Positions 1 through 8,664 of a DNA stretch of 64,000 nt are shown here, in pieces. The notes under the pieces were generated by a model, which saw only the letters and a list, made by a program, of their open reading frames with translations, was not told the DNA's origin and did not search any database. Source of the stretch: Hoskinsella mucinilytica (GTDB taxonomy: Bacteria; Bacillota_I; Bacilli_A; Erysipelotrichales; Erysipelotrichaceae). The stretch spans positions 1 through 64,000 of the forward strand of contig NZ_JBEQZJ010000023.1 in NCBI RefSeq assembly GCF_045223415.1. Reading direction: 5' to 3'. Every line of letters starts with the position of its first letter. The stretch's first letter is position 1. The position numbers were made by a program, and so were the translations under genes.

Positions 1-328
1 AGCGATTATCACACAATTTGTATATTAATGTATGCATTTAGAGATATATTATAAAAAAGTAAAAACATATAGAAAAAAGCCCTTTTCAGAGAAAAAGGCA
101 TAAAAAAACAGCTGATTTTGTTAAAAATCAACTGTTTCAAATATCATACTTATGTGTTCATAATAGCACACGATTGTAAATAAATATATATAAATAAAAA
201 AGCATCACAAACATATAACAGTTACTATTTTAATGTCTATCTCTTCTTTTTGCAAGACTTTAATAGACTTTTTTATTATAAAATGGGAATTCCCTTTTTT
301 TACTGTCTTTGCGTATCGCTTACATAAT
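1..328. other. AT-rich intergenic stretch at left window edge
   Basis: No convincing gene is seen. The stretch holds two imperfect hairpins. One lies near 79-99, with a GCCCTTTT arm facing AAAAAGGC. The other lies at about 108-135, with AACAGCTGATTTT facing a near-complementary arm and one mismatch. They resemble decayed or weak terminators of a gene to the left of the window. A 10-bp GGGAATTCCC palindrome followed by seven T lies near 285-301. Confidence 0.5.
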
Positions 329-353
329 CAAAAAAGACAGCTCTACACTGTCT
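329..353 (-). terminator. Intrinsic terminator of the YitT gene
   Basis: On the minus strand AGACAG, a 7-nt loop and CTGTCT are followed by a run of T, a few bases after the stop codon of the YitT-family gene. Confidence 0.75.
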
Positions 354-360
354 CATAAAT

Positions 361-1227
361 CTACAATCGCTTCTCAAAATTCCCACTTACATTCATCCCT
401 TCATTGAAGATTACAAATGCATGAGGATCATGTTTGTATATGATTTTTTTTATTTGGCTAATTTCATATTTATTAATGACAGTGACCATGATATAAGTAT
501 CTGTCTTTGTATAAGCCCCAGCACCTTTCCAAAAGGTAACACCTCGACCGGTCTCTCTTAAGATATCATCTTGAATCTGATCTTGTTTAGAGAAAATCAT
601 ACAAGTAATATTAATATTTTGATAATGTGTTTTATCTACTACTAATGAAAAACAAGCCATATAAATAATAGAATAAATGGCTGTAGATACATCAAATAAT
701 ACAGCACATCCGATATATACAAAAGCATTGACGATCAAGGATAGCTTTCCGACGGAAAAATTGGAAAACTTCTTTGTAAAATAGACTCCGAGAATATCTA
801 ATCCTCCCCCACTTCCACTGCTTCTTAATGCCAATCCTATCCCAAAACCACCAATCAAACCACCAATCACACAACTAGCCAAAACATCATCTAAGATAGG
901 TGTCGAAGGAATCATGATCAATGAAAAAGATATTGTCTGTACGATAACACATAGCAATGTTTTGATAAAAAACTTTCTAGAGATACTTTTATATGCCATG
1001 ATGAACAATGGAATATTGATGATAAAGTTGATGATACCGGCGATATCGAATTGTTTAGGAATTTGTATAGAACCAATGGTTTCCATGATGGTACGAAGGA
1101 TCTGTGCGATACCTACGATACCACCACTATATAGATCAAGGGGTACAATAAATAAATTCACACTTAACGCAAATAAAAAACCACCTAAGATGACCCCTGC
1201 AAACTGCTGAACCTCTTTTTTTGTCAT
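361..1227 (-). CDS. YitT family integral membrane protein
   Basis: A 288-residue protein with about six hydrophobic helices in the first 205 residues and a soluble C-terminal domain of about 80 residues. This is the YitT layout (YitT_membrane plus the DUF2179 domain). Glycine-rich membrane segments such as GGLIGGFGIGLALR and the C-terminal stretch ending KHDPHAFVIF are typical of the family. The role of YitT proteins is not settled; they are probably transporters or regulators in the cell membrane. The start is preceded by GGAG with 8-nt spacing. The gene is a single transcription unit closed by a strong hairpin. Confidence 0.85.
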   Translation of the reverse strand: MTKKEVQQFAGVILGGFLFALSVNLFIVPLDLYSGGIVGIAQILRTIMETIGSIQIPKQFDIAGIINFIINIPLFIMAYKSISRKFFIKTLLCVIVQTISFSLIMIPSTPILDDVLASCVIGGLIGGFGIGLALRSSGSGGGLDILGVYFTKKFSNFSVGKLSLIVNAFVYIGCAVLFDVSTAIYSIIYMACFSLVVDKTHYQNINITCMIFSKQDQIQDDILRETGRGVTFWKGAGAYTKTDTYIMVTVINKYEISQIKKIIYKHDPHAFVIFNEGMNVSGNFEKRL

Positions 1228-1267
1228 GCTTTATTCTCCTCTTATGTTCTTTAGAAATTTTATCATA

Positions 1268-1297
1268 GAAAAAAGACAAGCGCAATGACTTGTCTTC
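1268..1297 (-). terminator. Intrinsic terminator of the YhbD/bactofilin operon
   Basis: Minus-strand AAGACAAG, an 8-nt loop and CTTGTCTT run into a T tract. It lies 37 bases past the stop codon of the bactofilin-like gene. Confidence 0.75.
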
Positions 1298-1333
1298 ATA
1301 TGATATCAGTTCAATGAAAGTCTTATATTAACC

Positions 1334-1990
1334 TCAGGATATCACTCTTTCGCATTCTCCTTCGATATGTCGAATCACACATGTAGAATCATAATGCAGG
1401 GTGCCATTACAGCTGATAGTGTCCACGACACAATGACTTTCAAGATAAATATCCGTAGCTGATATGGAATGACAGGTGATATTACATGCCTTTAATACCG
1501 TACATTCTATATTATTTGCTCGATTCATCTTTGTTTGTAAGCTTTTCCCAAAACTTCCAAAGCCCATAAAACTTAGGAAACGATTGCTGTAATTGATGGT
1601 GATTTCATCACCGAATAAATCATTAAAATTGATACAGCCTTCTACTTCGATACGATCAGCATTCACTTCATCATCATTATTCAAAATCCCCTCAATTACG
1701 ATTTCATCTGCGTAGATTTTTTGTTTCTCTGTTTTCATGACACCTTCCACATCTAATCGTTTTACCTTGACATCACCCTTACCTGTGAAGACACCTTCTA
1801 CATCCATTACATTTCCTTCTAGGTTACCAAGTGCTTTACAAGTACCTTCTACCTCTAGCTTATCAAATTTGATATCTCCTAGAATTTTACCAACACCTTC
1901 GATAGTTACCTTGTGATAACATCCTTCTGATACGGAGCCAATGGCTTCAATGGAAATATTGTTTGCTTGATTAAAAAAATTTGTAGTCAT
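1334..1990 (-). CDS. Bactofilin-like polymer-forming protein
   Basis: A 218-residue soluble protein made almost wholly of short beta repeats. VEG or IEG steps recur about every 12-18 residues (VTIEGVGKI, LEVEGTCKA, MDVEGVFTG, LDVEGVMKT, IVIEGILNN, IEVEGCINF). This is the right-handed beta-helix pattern of polymer-forming cytoskeletal proteins and the Bacillus YhbE/YhbF type. Bactofilins assemble into filaments or scaffolds under the membrane. The gene is last in a three-gene operon and overlaps the gene upstream by 20 bp. Such proteins accompany YhbD-type regulators in Bacillus, which supports the call. The second half (about residues 130-218) keeps a weaker repeat and may be a separate domain. 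Confidence 0.75.
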   Translation of the reverse strand: MTTNFFNQANNISIEAIGSVSEGCYHKVTIEGVGKILGDIKFDKLEVEGTCKALGNLEGNVMDVEGVFTGKGDVKVKRLDVEGVMKTEKQKIYADEIVIEGILNNDDEVNADRIEVEGCINFNDLFGDEITINYSNRFLSFMGFGSFGKSLQTKMNRANNIECTVLKACNITCHSISATDIYLESHCVVDTISCNGTLHYDSTCVIRHIEGECERVIS

Positions 1991-2318
1991 AGTAATGTAC
2001 CTTCTTTCTGAATAAAATTCTAAGTCCCGATAAAATGCAAGTCATTGCGATAATGATCGTCCATGAAAGATGGAAACCTATCCATCCATTGGCATCAGCT
2101 AATAAATAAAGCCCTAACAGTAAGAAAAAGCAACTGGATAAATGTAGATTATTTTTTACGATGCAAGATATCGCCGGTAGAATGAGGAAGAAGCTCCACC
2201 ATCCCGGGAAGAATATGGTGAAATCCCACAACAATAGCTGATCTCCCAAATACCCAATTCCGATAGCTAACAACAAACAACCTAACATGATACGATCAAT
2301 ATGATATTTTAAGTTCAT
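1971..2318 (-). CDS. Small membrane protein with LiaI/LiaF-like hydrophobic region
   Basis: A 115-residue protein with four closely spaced hydrophobic segments and a short basic C-terminus (FRKKVHYYDYKFF). The leading sequence (DRIMLGCLLLAIGIGYL) resembles the DUF5668/LiaI-LiaF-type transmembrane region found in envelope-stress membrane proteins, though the match is by eye only. It overlaps the regulator upstream by 4 bp (ATGA) and the bactofilin-like gene downstream by 20 bp, so the three are translationally coupled. A likely role is as membrane anchor or sensor for the bactofilin-like partner; that is inference. Confidence 0.65.
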   Translation of the reverse strand: MNLKYHIDRIMLGCLLLAIGIGYLGDQLLLWDFTIFFPGWWSFFLILPAISCIVKNNLHLSSCFFLLLGLYLLADANGWIGFHLSWTIIIAMTCILSGLRILFRKKVHYYDYKFF

Positions 2319-2983
2319 TTTTTCATCTCCTCGTCAAATGTAAAGTGGAATACATCCTTATATTTCATTTTCATTGCATTACTGAATTCTCCTAGATGAA
2401 CTTCATTCTTTATGTGGATACGTTCATCTAAATAGAGGTCTCTTTGTTTCTTATCCACTGTGCCTTCGCTCAGGAATAAGGTATATAGCCCATGATTGAT
2501 TTCCAGTAACAGCATACGATGCTCGATATTTGTCATTGCTTCCATATGAGCCATCATATGGTGAATCAGTTCCTTCATTTCATCTGCATGAATGCCTTCT
2601 TTTAATCTCCATTCACTGAGAACCATCATCACCAAAACCTCTACAAAAGTGAATTCATCCTTTTCCATCGCATCCATAAAACTTGCGGCTACTTCAATAT
2701 CGATTTCTTCGAATTGCTCTAAATCTTCTTCACAAAACTTACGATTGGTAATTTCGGGGGATAGCATATTGGCTAGCTCTTCTAAGGAATACTGATCTTT
2801 CAGTTGTTGAATGGCATGAATACGATTCAGTATTTTTTCTTTTGGGAAATAAGTCTCTTGTCCGGTAAAGGTGGACTTTTTCACAAACCAAGATTCAGGA
2901 ATCAATCCTTCTCTTTTCCAACGATAAAGTTGACCATAGGAAATCCCTGTTTCCTTTAATAGATCCTTCTTTGATATATCCAT
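2315..2983 (-). CDS. YhbD-like MerR-type regulator (DUF4004 family)
   Basis: A 222-residue protein. Residues 1-40 form a MerR-like winged helix (KDLLKETGISYGQLYRWKRE), followed by an acidic helical domain. This matches Bacillus YhbD (DUF4004), whose neighbours YhbE and YhbF are bactofilins, as here. The start at 2983 is chosen because AAGGAAG stands just upstream and the regulator domain begins there. It is first gene of the operon and is probably autoregulated: two AACAWTGTT palindromes lie in its promoter region. Confidence 0.75.
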   Translation of the reverse strand: MDISKKDLLKETGISYGQLYRWKREGLIPESWFVKKSTFTGQETYFPKEKILNRIHAIQQLKDQYSLEELANMLSPEITNRKFCEEDLEQFEEIDIEVAASFMDAMEKDEFTFVEVLVMMVLSEWRLKEGIHADEMKELIHHMMAHMEAMTNIEHRMLLLEINHGLYTLFLSEGTVDKKQRDLYLDERIHIKNEVHLGEFSNAMKMKYKDVFHFTFDEEMKK

Positions 2984-3000
2984 ATTCTTCCTTCTTTCGT

Positions 3001-3051
3001 AACAATGTTTTATTACATAAACATCATAACAGAACATTGTTCTATTGTAAA
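3001..3051 (-). promoter_or_regulatory. Promoter with paired palindromic operator for the YhbD operon
   Basis: Minus-strand -35 TTTACA (3046-3051), 17-bp spacer and -10 TATGAT (3023-3028). The spacer carries AGAACAATGTTCT (3031-3043), a perfect inverted repeat about one base. A second copy of the AACAWTGTT core lies at 3001-3009 in the leader. The centres are 32 bp apart, three helical turns. This looks like a repressor or MerR-type operator pair for autoregulation. Confidence 0.6.
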
Positions 3052-3151
3052 TAGAAAATATCTTTATTTTTCTACTTTCTTTGTTTTTTAAGAAGAAAGG
3101 GATTACATATCTGACAATGGCGATGGAATGTAAAAATTTAAAGTAAATCTA

Positions 3152-3180
3152 TTGACCGTCGGTCATTATCGAGGTAAACT
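3152..3180 (+). promoter_or_regulatory. TetR-type operator over the promoter of the dehydratase operon
   Basis: -35 TTGACC (3152-3157), 17-bp spacer and -10 TAAACT (3175-3180). The perfect palindrome TGACCGTCGGTCA (3153-3165) overlaps the -35 element and has the shape of classic TetR/AcrR operators. The TetR gene begins about 37 bases downstream, so autorepression is expected. Confidence 0.7.
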
Positions 3181-3216
3181 AGAAAAGTATAAGCTAAAAG
3201 GAAGTGTTATGATTAC

Positions 3217-3786
3217 ATGGAAACCTGTAGTAAACGAAACCGAATCCAACTTGCTGCGATGCAGCTGTTTCAGGAACAGGGAGTAGAGACCACCTCAGTA
3301 AATGATATCGTAAAAAAAGCAAATGTCGCAAAAGGAACCTTTTATGTATATTATAAGGATAAGAAGGAATTGATTTCCCAGATCCTTACAAAGAAACAAG
3401 GATGTCTTTTGAATGAATTATTAAATGTATCCTATGAGCGGTCTTTCAAGGATGGTTCCAATTGGTTGATGGCGTTTCTAGAGGAAACCATTGCATATTA
3501 TGAAGAGCATCCCGATGTCCTTCGTATGATACAAAAAAACATCGCAGTGGTTATGGATACATGTGAACACCGAGATTTGGTGTTAAATGAAATCGAACGA
3601 CTGGATGAATTACTAGAGCTTTTAAAAAAGGATAAGGAATCCAAGAAGCAAACACTAAATCGTTTTTTGATGATGTTACAAATGACTGGGTTTTCTTGTT
3701 TCAATGCCATCTTTTATGAATTACCGGATACGTTGGAACAAATCAAACCGATTTTATTAGAAACCGTCGAAAAACTATGCAAATAA
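3217..3786 (+). CDS. TetR/AcrR family transcriptional repressor
   Basis: A 189-residue protein with an N-terminal TetR helix-turn-helix (about residues 8-55; TTSVNDIVKKANVAKGTFYVYY is the diagnostic stretch in shortened form: VNDIVKKANVAKGTFYVYY). An all-helical ligand-binding domain follows. It is the first gene of a three-gene plus-strand operon, 12 bp ahead of the activase. It very probably represses the operon through the palindrome at 3153-3165 and responds to a ligand linked to the dehydratase pathway. The ligand cannot be read from sequence. Confidence 0.9.
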   Translation: METCSKRNRIQLAAMQLFQEQGVETTSVNDIVKKANVAKGTFYVYYKDKKELISQILTKKQGCLLNELLNVSYERSFKDGSNWLMAFLEETIAYYEEHPDVLRMIQKNIAVVMDTCEHRDLVLNEIERLDELLELLKKDKESKKQTLNRFLMMLQMTGFSCFNAIFYELPDTLEQIKPILLETVEKLCK

Positions 3787-3798
3787 GGAGGTTGACCT

Positions 3799-6732
3799 AT
3801 GACCTATAAATTAGGAATTGATGTTGGTTCTACAACTTTAAAGGCAGTTGTATTGAATGATAGAGATGAAATTATCTATAAAAGTTATGAACGCCATAAA
3901 TCCAAAGTACGTGAAATGAGCGTTGAAAAAATAGAAGAGTTAAAAGAAATGCTAAAGGATCAGGAAATTGCTTTGGCAATCACAGGGAGTGCCGGTTTAG
4001 GTGTCGCAGATGATGGAGGCTTCCCTTTTGTACAAGAAGTATTTGCAACTGCTCAGGCAGTGAAAAAGTATTATCCTAGAACCGATGTTGTTATAGAGCT
4101 AGGTGGAGAGGATGCGAAAATCATCTTTTTAAAGGGTTCTTTGGAAGAACGTATGAATTCTACTTGTGCCGGTGGTACTGGTGCATTCATTGATCAAATG
4201 GCATCTTTATTGGATGTGGATCTGGAAACGATGGATCAGCTTTCCCTACAGCATACAAAGCTTTATCCGATTGCATCACGTTGTGGTGTCTTTGCGAAAA
4301 GCGATGTTCAGCCATTGATCAATCAGGGTGTTGAAAAAAGTAATCTGGCAGCCAGTATTTTTCAAGCTGTTGTAGATCAAAGTATCGCCGGTCTTGCACA
4401 AGGAAGAAACATTGAAGGAAATGTATTATTTCTGGGTGGTCCTTTACACTTTTTAAAAGGATTACAGGAACGTTTTGTCGAAACCTTACATTTATCTACA
4501 GGCAATGCCAATTTTCCTGATCTTGCGCCTTATTTTGTGGCATTAGGTAGTGCGGTATATGCAGGAAATGAAACAAAGACCTACACTTATGATGAAGTCT
4601 TATCCAACATGAAGAAAATGGCAGAAAAGAAAACGGAAAATGTCGGGTTACCGCCTTTATTTGCGAATGATCAAGAGTATTTAGATTTTAAAGAACGTCA
4701 TCATCATGCAAGTGTTGCTCGTGGCGATATCACACAATATCAAGGGAAGGCTTACCTTGGTATAGATGCTGGTTCTACAACAACAAAATTGGTATTGATC
4801 GATGAAGATGATAACATCTTATATGAAAGTTATACCAATAACCTAGGAAATCCTGTGGATGTCATAAAAAAAGAAATGTTAAACATTTATGATCAAATAG
4901 AAGATCGTATTCAGATCGCACAATGTGCCGTAACCGGGTATGGTGAAGAATTGATCAAGCATGCATTTCGTTTAGACATCGGAGTTGTAGAAACCATTGC
5001 TCACTATACAGCCGCAAAACATTTTAACCCTAATGTAGATTTCATTATTGATATCGGTGGTCAGGATATGAAATGTTTTAGAATCAAGGATCACACCATT
5101 GATGATATTTTGTTGAATGAAGCTTGTAGTAGTGGATGTGGTAGTTTTATTGAAACGTTTGCGAAAAGTATGGGTTATGATATTCAAGAATTTGCGACAA
5201 TGGGACTTGCGGGAAAACATCCTGTTGATTTAGGAACACGTTGTACGGTATTCATGAATTCCAGTGTGAAACAAGCACAGAAGAATGGCGCAAGCATGGA
5301 AGATATTTCTGCCGGTCTTTGTATGAGTGTAGTGAAAAACGCATTATATAAGGTCATACGTGCAAAAAGTGCGGATGATATAGGAAAAGAAATTGTTGTA
5401 CAAGGTGGTACCTTTTTAAATGATACCGTGTTAAGAAGCTTTGAATTAGAGCTTGGAAGAAATGTCATTCGTCCTGGAATTGCTCATTTGATGGGAGCCT
5501 ATGGTGCAGCTCTTTTAGCAAAAGAAAAAGCAATAAAACCTAGTACCATTCTAACAAAAGAAGCAGTACAGACATTCACACATTCCTCACAAGCAATCAA
5601 TTGCGGACTTTGTACCAACCATTGTAATCTAACCATCAATACCTTTGCGGATGGATCCAAACATATCGCAGGTAATAAATGTGAGCGCCCGATTAGCGGA
5701 AAAGCAAACAAAGATAAGCTTCCTAATTTATATGAATATAAGTATCAAAAGCTACGTGAATTAAAGAGTCAAAAAGGGTTTAGAGGAAAAATCGGCATTC
5801 CTTTGGTCTTAAATATGTTTGATACGCTCCCATTCTGGCATGCCTTCTTTACTACATTAGGTTATGAAGTCGTATTAAGTGATCGAAGTAGTAAGCAATT
5901 ATATGCAATGGGTCAACACACCATCAGTTCTGATACCATTTGTTATCCGGCAAAGCTTGTCCATGGTCATATTCAGTCTTTATTGGACAAAGGCCTTCAC
6001 ACGATCTTCTATCCTTGCATGTCCTATAATATGGATGAAACCATGAGTGACAATTATTTTAACTGCCCTGTGGTTGCTTATTATCCTGAAGTGATCGAAG
6101 GTAATATGGAAGTCGGTGACATTGACTTCATGTATCCGTATTTGTATATGAATGATCCTAAGACCTTTGAGAAAAAGATCCGACTTTATTTTGAAGAACG
6201 TGGAATGGATATTTCCAAGCATGAGCTGTCTATGGCTTGTAAAAACGCTTATGAAGCTTATGAGAACTTTAAATCCGATATCCTAAAGAAAGGTGAAGAG
6301 GCTTTACAGTTTGCGAAAGATCATCACCGTAAAGCAATCGTCCTTGCAGGGCGACCTTACCATATCGATCCACAAATCAATCATGGTATCGATCGACTGC
6401 TTACCAATCTTGGCTTTGTGGTCATCAGTGAAGATGCTATCGCCAAACAACCTACCAGACCTTCGATCCATGTGCTTAACCAATGGACATTCCATGCTAG
6501 AATGTACAATGCAGCACAGTTTGTGACAACGCAAAAAAATATGGAATTGATTCAATTGGTGAGCTTTGGTTGTGGTATTGATGCCATTACTGGAGATGAG
6601 GTCAAAGATATTTTACGTAACAATGATAAATTATATACCCAGATTAAAATCGATGAGGTGGATAATCTAGGCGCAATCAAGATCCGATGTCGTTCTTTGT
6701 TAGCGGCAATGGAAGAGAGGGAGGAAGCATAA
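3799..6732 (+). CDS. Double-domain 2-hydroxyacyl-CoA dehydratase activase (BadF/BcrA/HgdC type)
   Basis: A 977-residue cytoplasmic protein. Two ASKHA ATPase domains begin with GIDVGSTTLKAVVL (residue 5) and GIDAGSTTTKLVLI (about residue 319). Each has the loop that carries the bridging cysteine of HgdC-type activators (TCAGGTGAFIDQM and ACSSGCGSFIETF). A cysteine cluster NCGLCTNHCNL lies near residue 602 and a DUF2229/HgdB-like region with DTICYPAK follows. Family members use ATP hydrolysis to push a low-potential electron into a partner [Fe-S] enzyme. Architecture resembles the fused proteins related to double-cubane cluster proteins. The stop overlaps the next start (TAATG), so the two are coupled. 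Substrate is unknown. Confidence 0.88.
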   Translation: MTYKLGIDVGSTTLKAVVLNDRDEIIYKSYERHKSKVREMSVEKIEELKEMLKDQEIALAITGSAGLGVADDGGFPFVQEVFATAQAVKKYYPRTDVVIELGGEDAKIIFLKGSLEERMNSTCAGGTGAFIDQMASLLDVDLETMDQLSLQHTKLYPIASRCGVFAKSDVQPLINQGVEKSNLAASIFQAVVDQSIAGLAQGRNIEGNVLFLGGPLHFLKGLQERFVETLHLSTGNANFPDLAPYFVALGSAVYAGNETKTYTYDEVLSNMKKMAEKKTENVGLPPLFANDQEYLDFKERHHHASVARGDITQYQGKAYLGIDAGSTTTKLVLIDEDDNILYESYTNNLGNPVDVIKKEMLNIYDQIEDRIQIAQCAVTGYGEELIKHAFRLDIGVVETIAHYTAAKHFNPNVDFIIDIGGQDMKCFRIKDHTIDDILLNEACSSGCGSFIETFAKSMGYDIQEFATMGLAGKHPVDLGTRCTVFMNSSVKQAQKNGASMEDISAGLCMSVVKNALYKVIRAKSADDIGKEIVVQGGTFLNDTVLRSFELELGRNVIRPGIAHLMGAYGAALLAKEKAIKPSTILTKEAVQTFTHSSQAINCGLCTNHCNLTINTFADGSKHIAGNKCERPISGKANKDKLPNLYEYKYQKLRELKSQKGFRGKIGIPLVLNMFDTLPFWHAFFTTLGYEVVLSDRSSKQLYAMGQHTISSDTICYPAKLVHGHIQSLLDKGLHTIFYPCMSYNMDETMSDNYFNCPVVAYYPEVIEGNMEVGDIDFMYPYLYMNDPKTFEKKIRLYFEERGMDISKHELSMACKNAYEAYENFKSDILKKGEEALQFAKDHHRKAIVLAGRPYHIDPQINHGIDRLLTNLGFVVISEDAIAKQPTRPSIHVLNQWTFHARMYNAAQFVTTQKNMELIQLVSFGCGIDAITGDEVKDILRNNDKLYTQIKIDEVDNLGAIKIRCRSLLAAMEEREEA

Positions 6733-8036
6733 TGGAACGTATAGAATTTACAAAAGAAATGAGAAAAACGCATAAGGTATTAATTCCCATGATGTTGCCT
6801 ATCCATTTCCAGTTCTTAAAAAATATCCTATTAAAAGAAGGATATCAGGTAGAGCTATTAGAAACAAGTGGTCAACAAATCATTGATGAAGGGTTGAAAA
6901 ATGTTCACAATGATACCTGTTATCCTGCCCTATTGGTCATTGGTCAAATGATCGATGCTTTGAAAAGCGGCAATTATGATATGGATCATGTTGCCCTTGC
7001 GATCACACAGACCGGTGGTGGATGTCGTGCCAGCAATTATATCCATCTATTAAGAAAAGCATTGGTACAAGCAGGCTTTCCTCAAGTTCCTGTCATTTCT
7101 GTGAATTTCTCAAAATTAGAAAAAAACAGTGGCTTTTCCCTAACTCCTAAAATGTTGATCAAAATCATGTATGGCTTTCTTTATGCAGATACCATGATGT
7201 GGATCAAGAATCAAGTGAAACCTTATGAACTTGAAAAAGGGAAAACAGATGCATTGGTAGATCAATGGATCCATACCATCACAAAACAATTTGATTCTAT
7301 GAAATTTTTACAAATGAAGAAAAATTATCGTTCTATGTTACAAGAATTTGCGAACATCACACGCAGTGAACAAGAAAAGATACGTGTGGGTATCGTTGGC
7401 GAGATTTATATGAAATACGCCCCATTAGGAAATAATCAACTTGAGGATTTTTTGATGCAGGAAGGCTGTGAACCAGTGGTAAGTGGTGTCATGGATTTTG
7501 GCTTGTACTGTTTGGAAAACTCCAATATTGATCATCAATACTATGATCGTAACAAAAAAAGCTACCAACTTGTAAGAGTAGCCGCAAAATACATCCAGCA
7601 TATTCAAAACATTGCCATTAAAGCAATCAAAGAGGAAGGTAGCTTCCGTGCTCCTGATACGTTTGATGAAATCATTGAGGCTAGTGAAGGAGTCATCAAT
7701 CGTGGAAGTAAAATGGGAGAAGGTTGGCTTTTAACAAGCGAAATGGTCGCCCTTGTAAAAAGCGGAGTAGATAACATCGTATGTTGTCAACCATTTGGTT
7801 GTTTACCAAATCATATCGTCGCAAAAGGTATGATGAGGAAAATAAAAAACCTATATCCACAAGCAAATATCGTAGCGGTAGATTATGATCCTAGTGCTAC
7901 CAAAGTCAATCAGGAAAACAGATTGAAATTGATGTTATCCAATGCTCGCTTAAATGATTCCTTTAAAAAACAAGAAGAAGTCAAAGAAAAAGAACAATTA
8001 GAGCGCAAAGCACATTACGCATATACACAAAGATAA
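6732..8036 (+). CDS. 2-hydroxyacyl-CoA dehydratase-like iron-sulfur protein
   Basis: A 434-residue protein of the HgdB/DUF2229 superfamily, the electron acceptor of the activase encoded just upstream. Conserved cysteine stretches are visible: NDTCYPALL near residue 60, TGGGCRASNY near 98 and CCQPFGCLPNH near 352. The ATG at 6732 is used, sharing one base with the upstream stop codon. A longer reading from 6687 would run inside the activase gene and has no ribosome site. In many related bacteria the two parts are one polypeptide of about 1,400 residues; here they are split. Whether it dehydrates a hydroxyacyl-CoA or carries out another low-potential reduction is open. Confidence 0.85.
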   Translation: MERIEFTKEMRKTHKVLIPMMLPIHFQFLKNILLKEGYQVELLETSGQQIIDEGLKNVHNDTCYPALLVIGQMIDALKSGNYDMDHVALAITQTGGGCRASNYIHLLRKALVQAGFPQVPVISVNFSKLEKNSGFSLTPKMLIKIMYGFLYADTMMWIKNQVKPYELEKGKTDALVDQWIHTITKQFDSMKFLQMKKNYRSMLQEFANITRSEQEKIRVGIVGEIYMKYAPLGNNQLEDFLMQEGCEPVVSGVMDFGLYCLENSNIDHQYYDRNKKSYQLVRVAAKYIQHIQNIAIKAIKEEGSFRAPDTFDEIIEASEGVINRGSKMGEGWLLTSEMVALVKSGVDNIVCCQPFGCLPNHIVAKGMMRKIKNLYPQANIVAVDYDPSATKVNQENRLKLMLSNARLNDSFKKQEEVKEKEQLERKAHYAYTQR

Positions 8037-8040
8037 GCAA

Positions 8041-8072
8041 AAAAACACCCGATGTTTGGGTGTTTTCTTTTA
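8041..8072. terminator. Bidirectional intrinsic terminator
   Basis: AAAACACCC, a 7-nt loop and GGGTGTTTT with T-rich tails on both strands. It lies between the convergent dehydratase and thiol peroxidase genes and serves both. Confidence 0.85.
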
Positions 8073-8075
8073 CCA

Positions 8076-8570
8076 TTATCTAGTAAGCTGTGCTATTTTA
8101 TTTAATACTGCATCATAATCCGGTTCATTGGTGATTTCAGAAACATATTCCACATATTGAAGAATATTGTTTTCATCAACTACGAAGACTGCTCTGGTCA
8201 ATAAATTTAATTCATCGATGATCGTTCCGGTTAATTGTCCAAAACTTTGATATTTATAATCACTCGTTGTAACGATATTATCATTTTCTTTTGCTTGGCA
8301 CCAACGATCCAAAGCGAACGGAAGATCCATGCTAATTGCATAGCAAGTCAGTTTTTGATCACCTTGGAAATATTGCATAAACTTCGCAACTTCCATAGAA
8401 CATACGCCTGTATCTAAAGATGGTACTGACAGAAATACACGAATGCCCTTTGTATCATCGCTTTTTATTTCGCTTAAATCGTTTTTCACAATAGTGAAAG
8501 ATGGTAACGTATCATTTACGTTTAATCTTTTATGTCTTAAATGAACTTCTTTTCCTTGAAATGTAATCAT
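8076..8570 (-). CDS. tpx: Thiol peroxidase (2-Cys peroxiredoxin, Tpx)
   Basis: A 164-residue protein starting MITFQGKEVHLR. It has the peroxidatic motif SVPSLDTGVCSMEVAKF and the length and N-terminus of Tpx. It reduces hydroperoxides in the cytoplasm using thioredoxin-type electrons, an expected defence in an anaerobe. The start at 8570 is preferred over upstream ATG/GTG codons: an AGGAGG is eight bases upstream, and the family begins at this residue. The gene is monocistronic and ends at the shared terminator. Confidence 0.92.
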   Translation of the reverse strand: MITFQGKEVHLRHKRLNVNDTLPSFTIVKNDLSEIKSDDTKGIRVFLSVPSLDTGVCSMEVAKFMQYFQGDQKLTCYAISMDLPFALDRWCQAKENDNIVTTSDYKYQSFGQLTGTIIDELNLLTRAVFVVDENNILQYVEYVSEITNEPDYDAVLNKIAQLTR

Positions 8571-8664
8571 GTTCATAACCTCCTGTCTTTTGACATGTTT
8601 AGTATATGCCATGAAGTTAGATGAATGCAACTAACTTGCTCAACAGGAAGAATTTTTAATGATA

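Noticed and set aside
6687..6731. Longer N-terminus for the dehydratase-like protein
   Set aside because: The extra 15 codons overlap the activase gene out of frame and have no ribosome site; the ATG at 6732 overlaps the stop codon in the usual coupled way.
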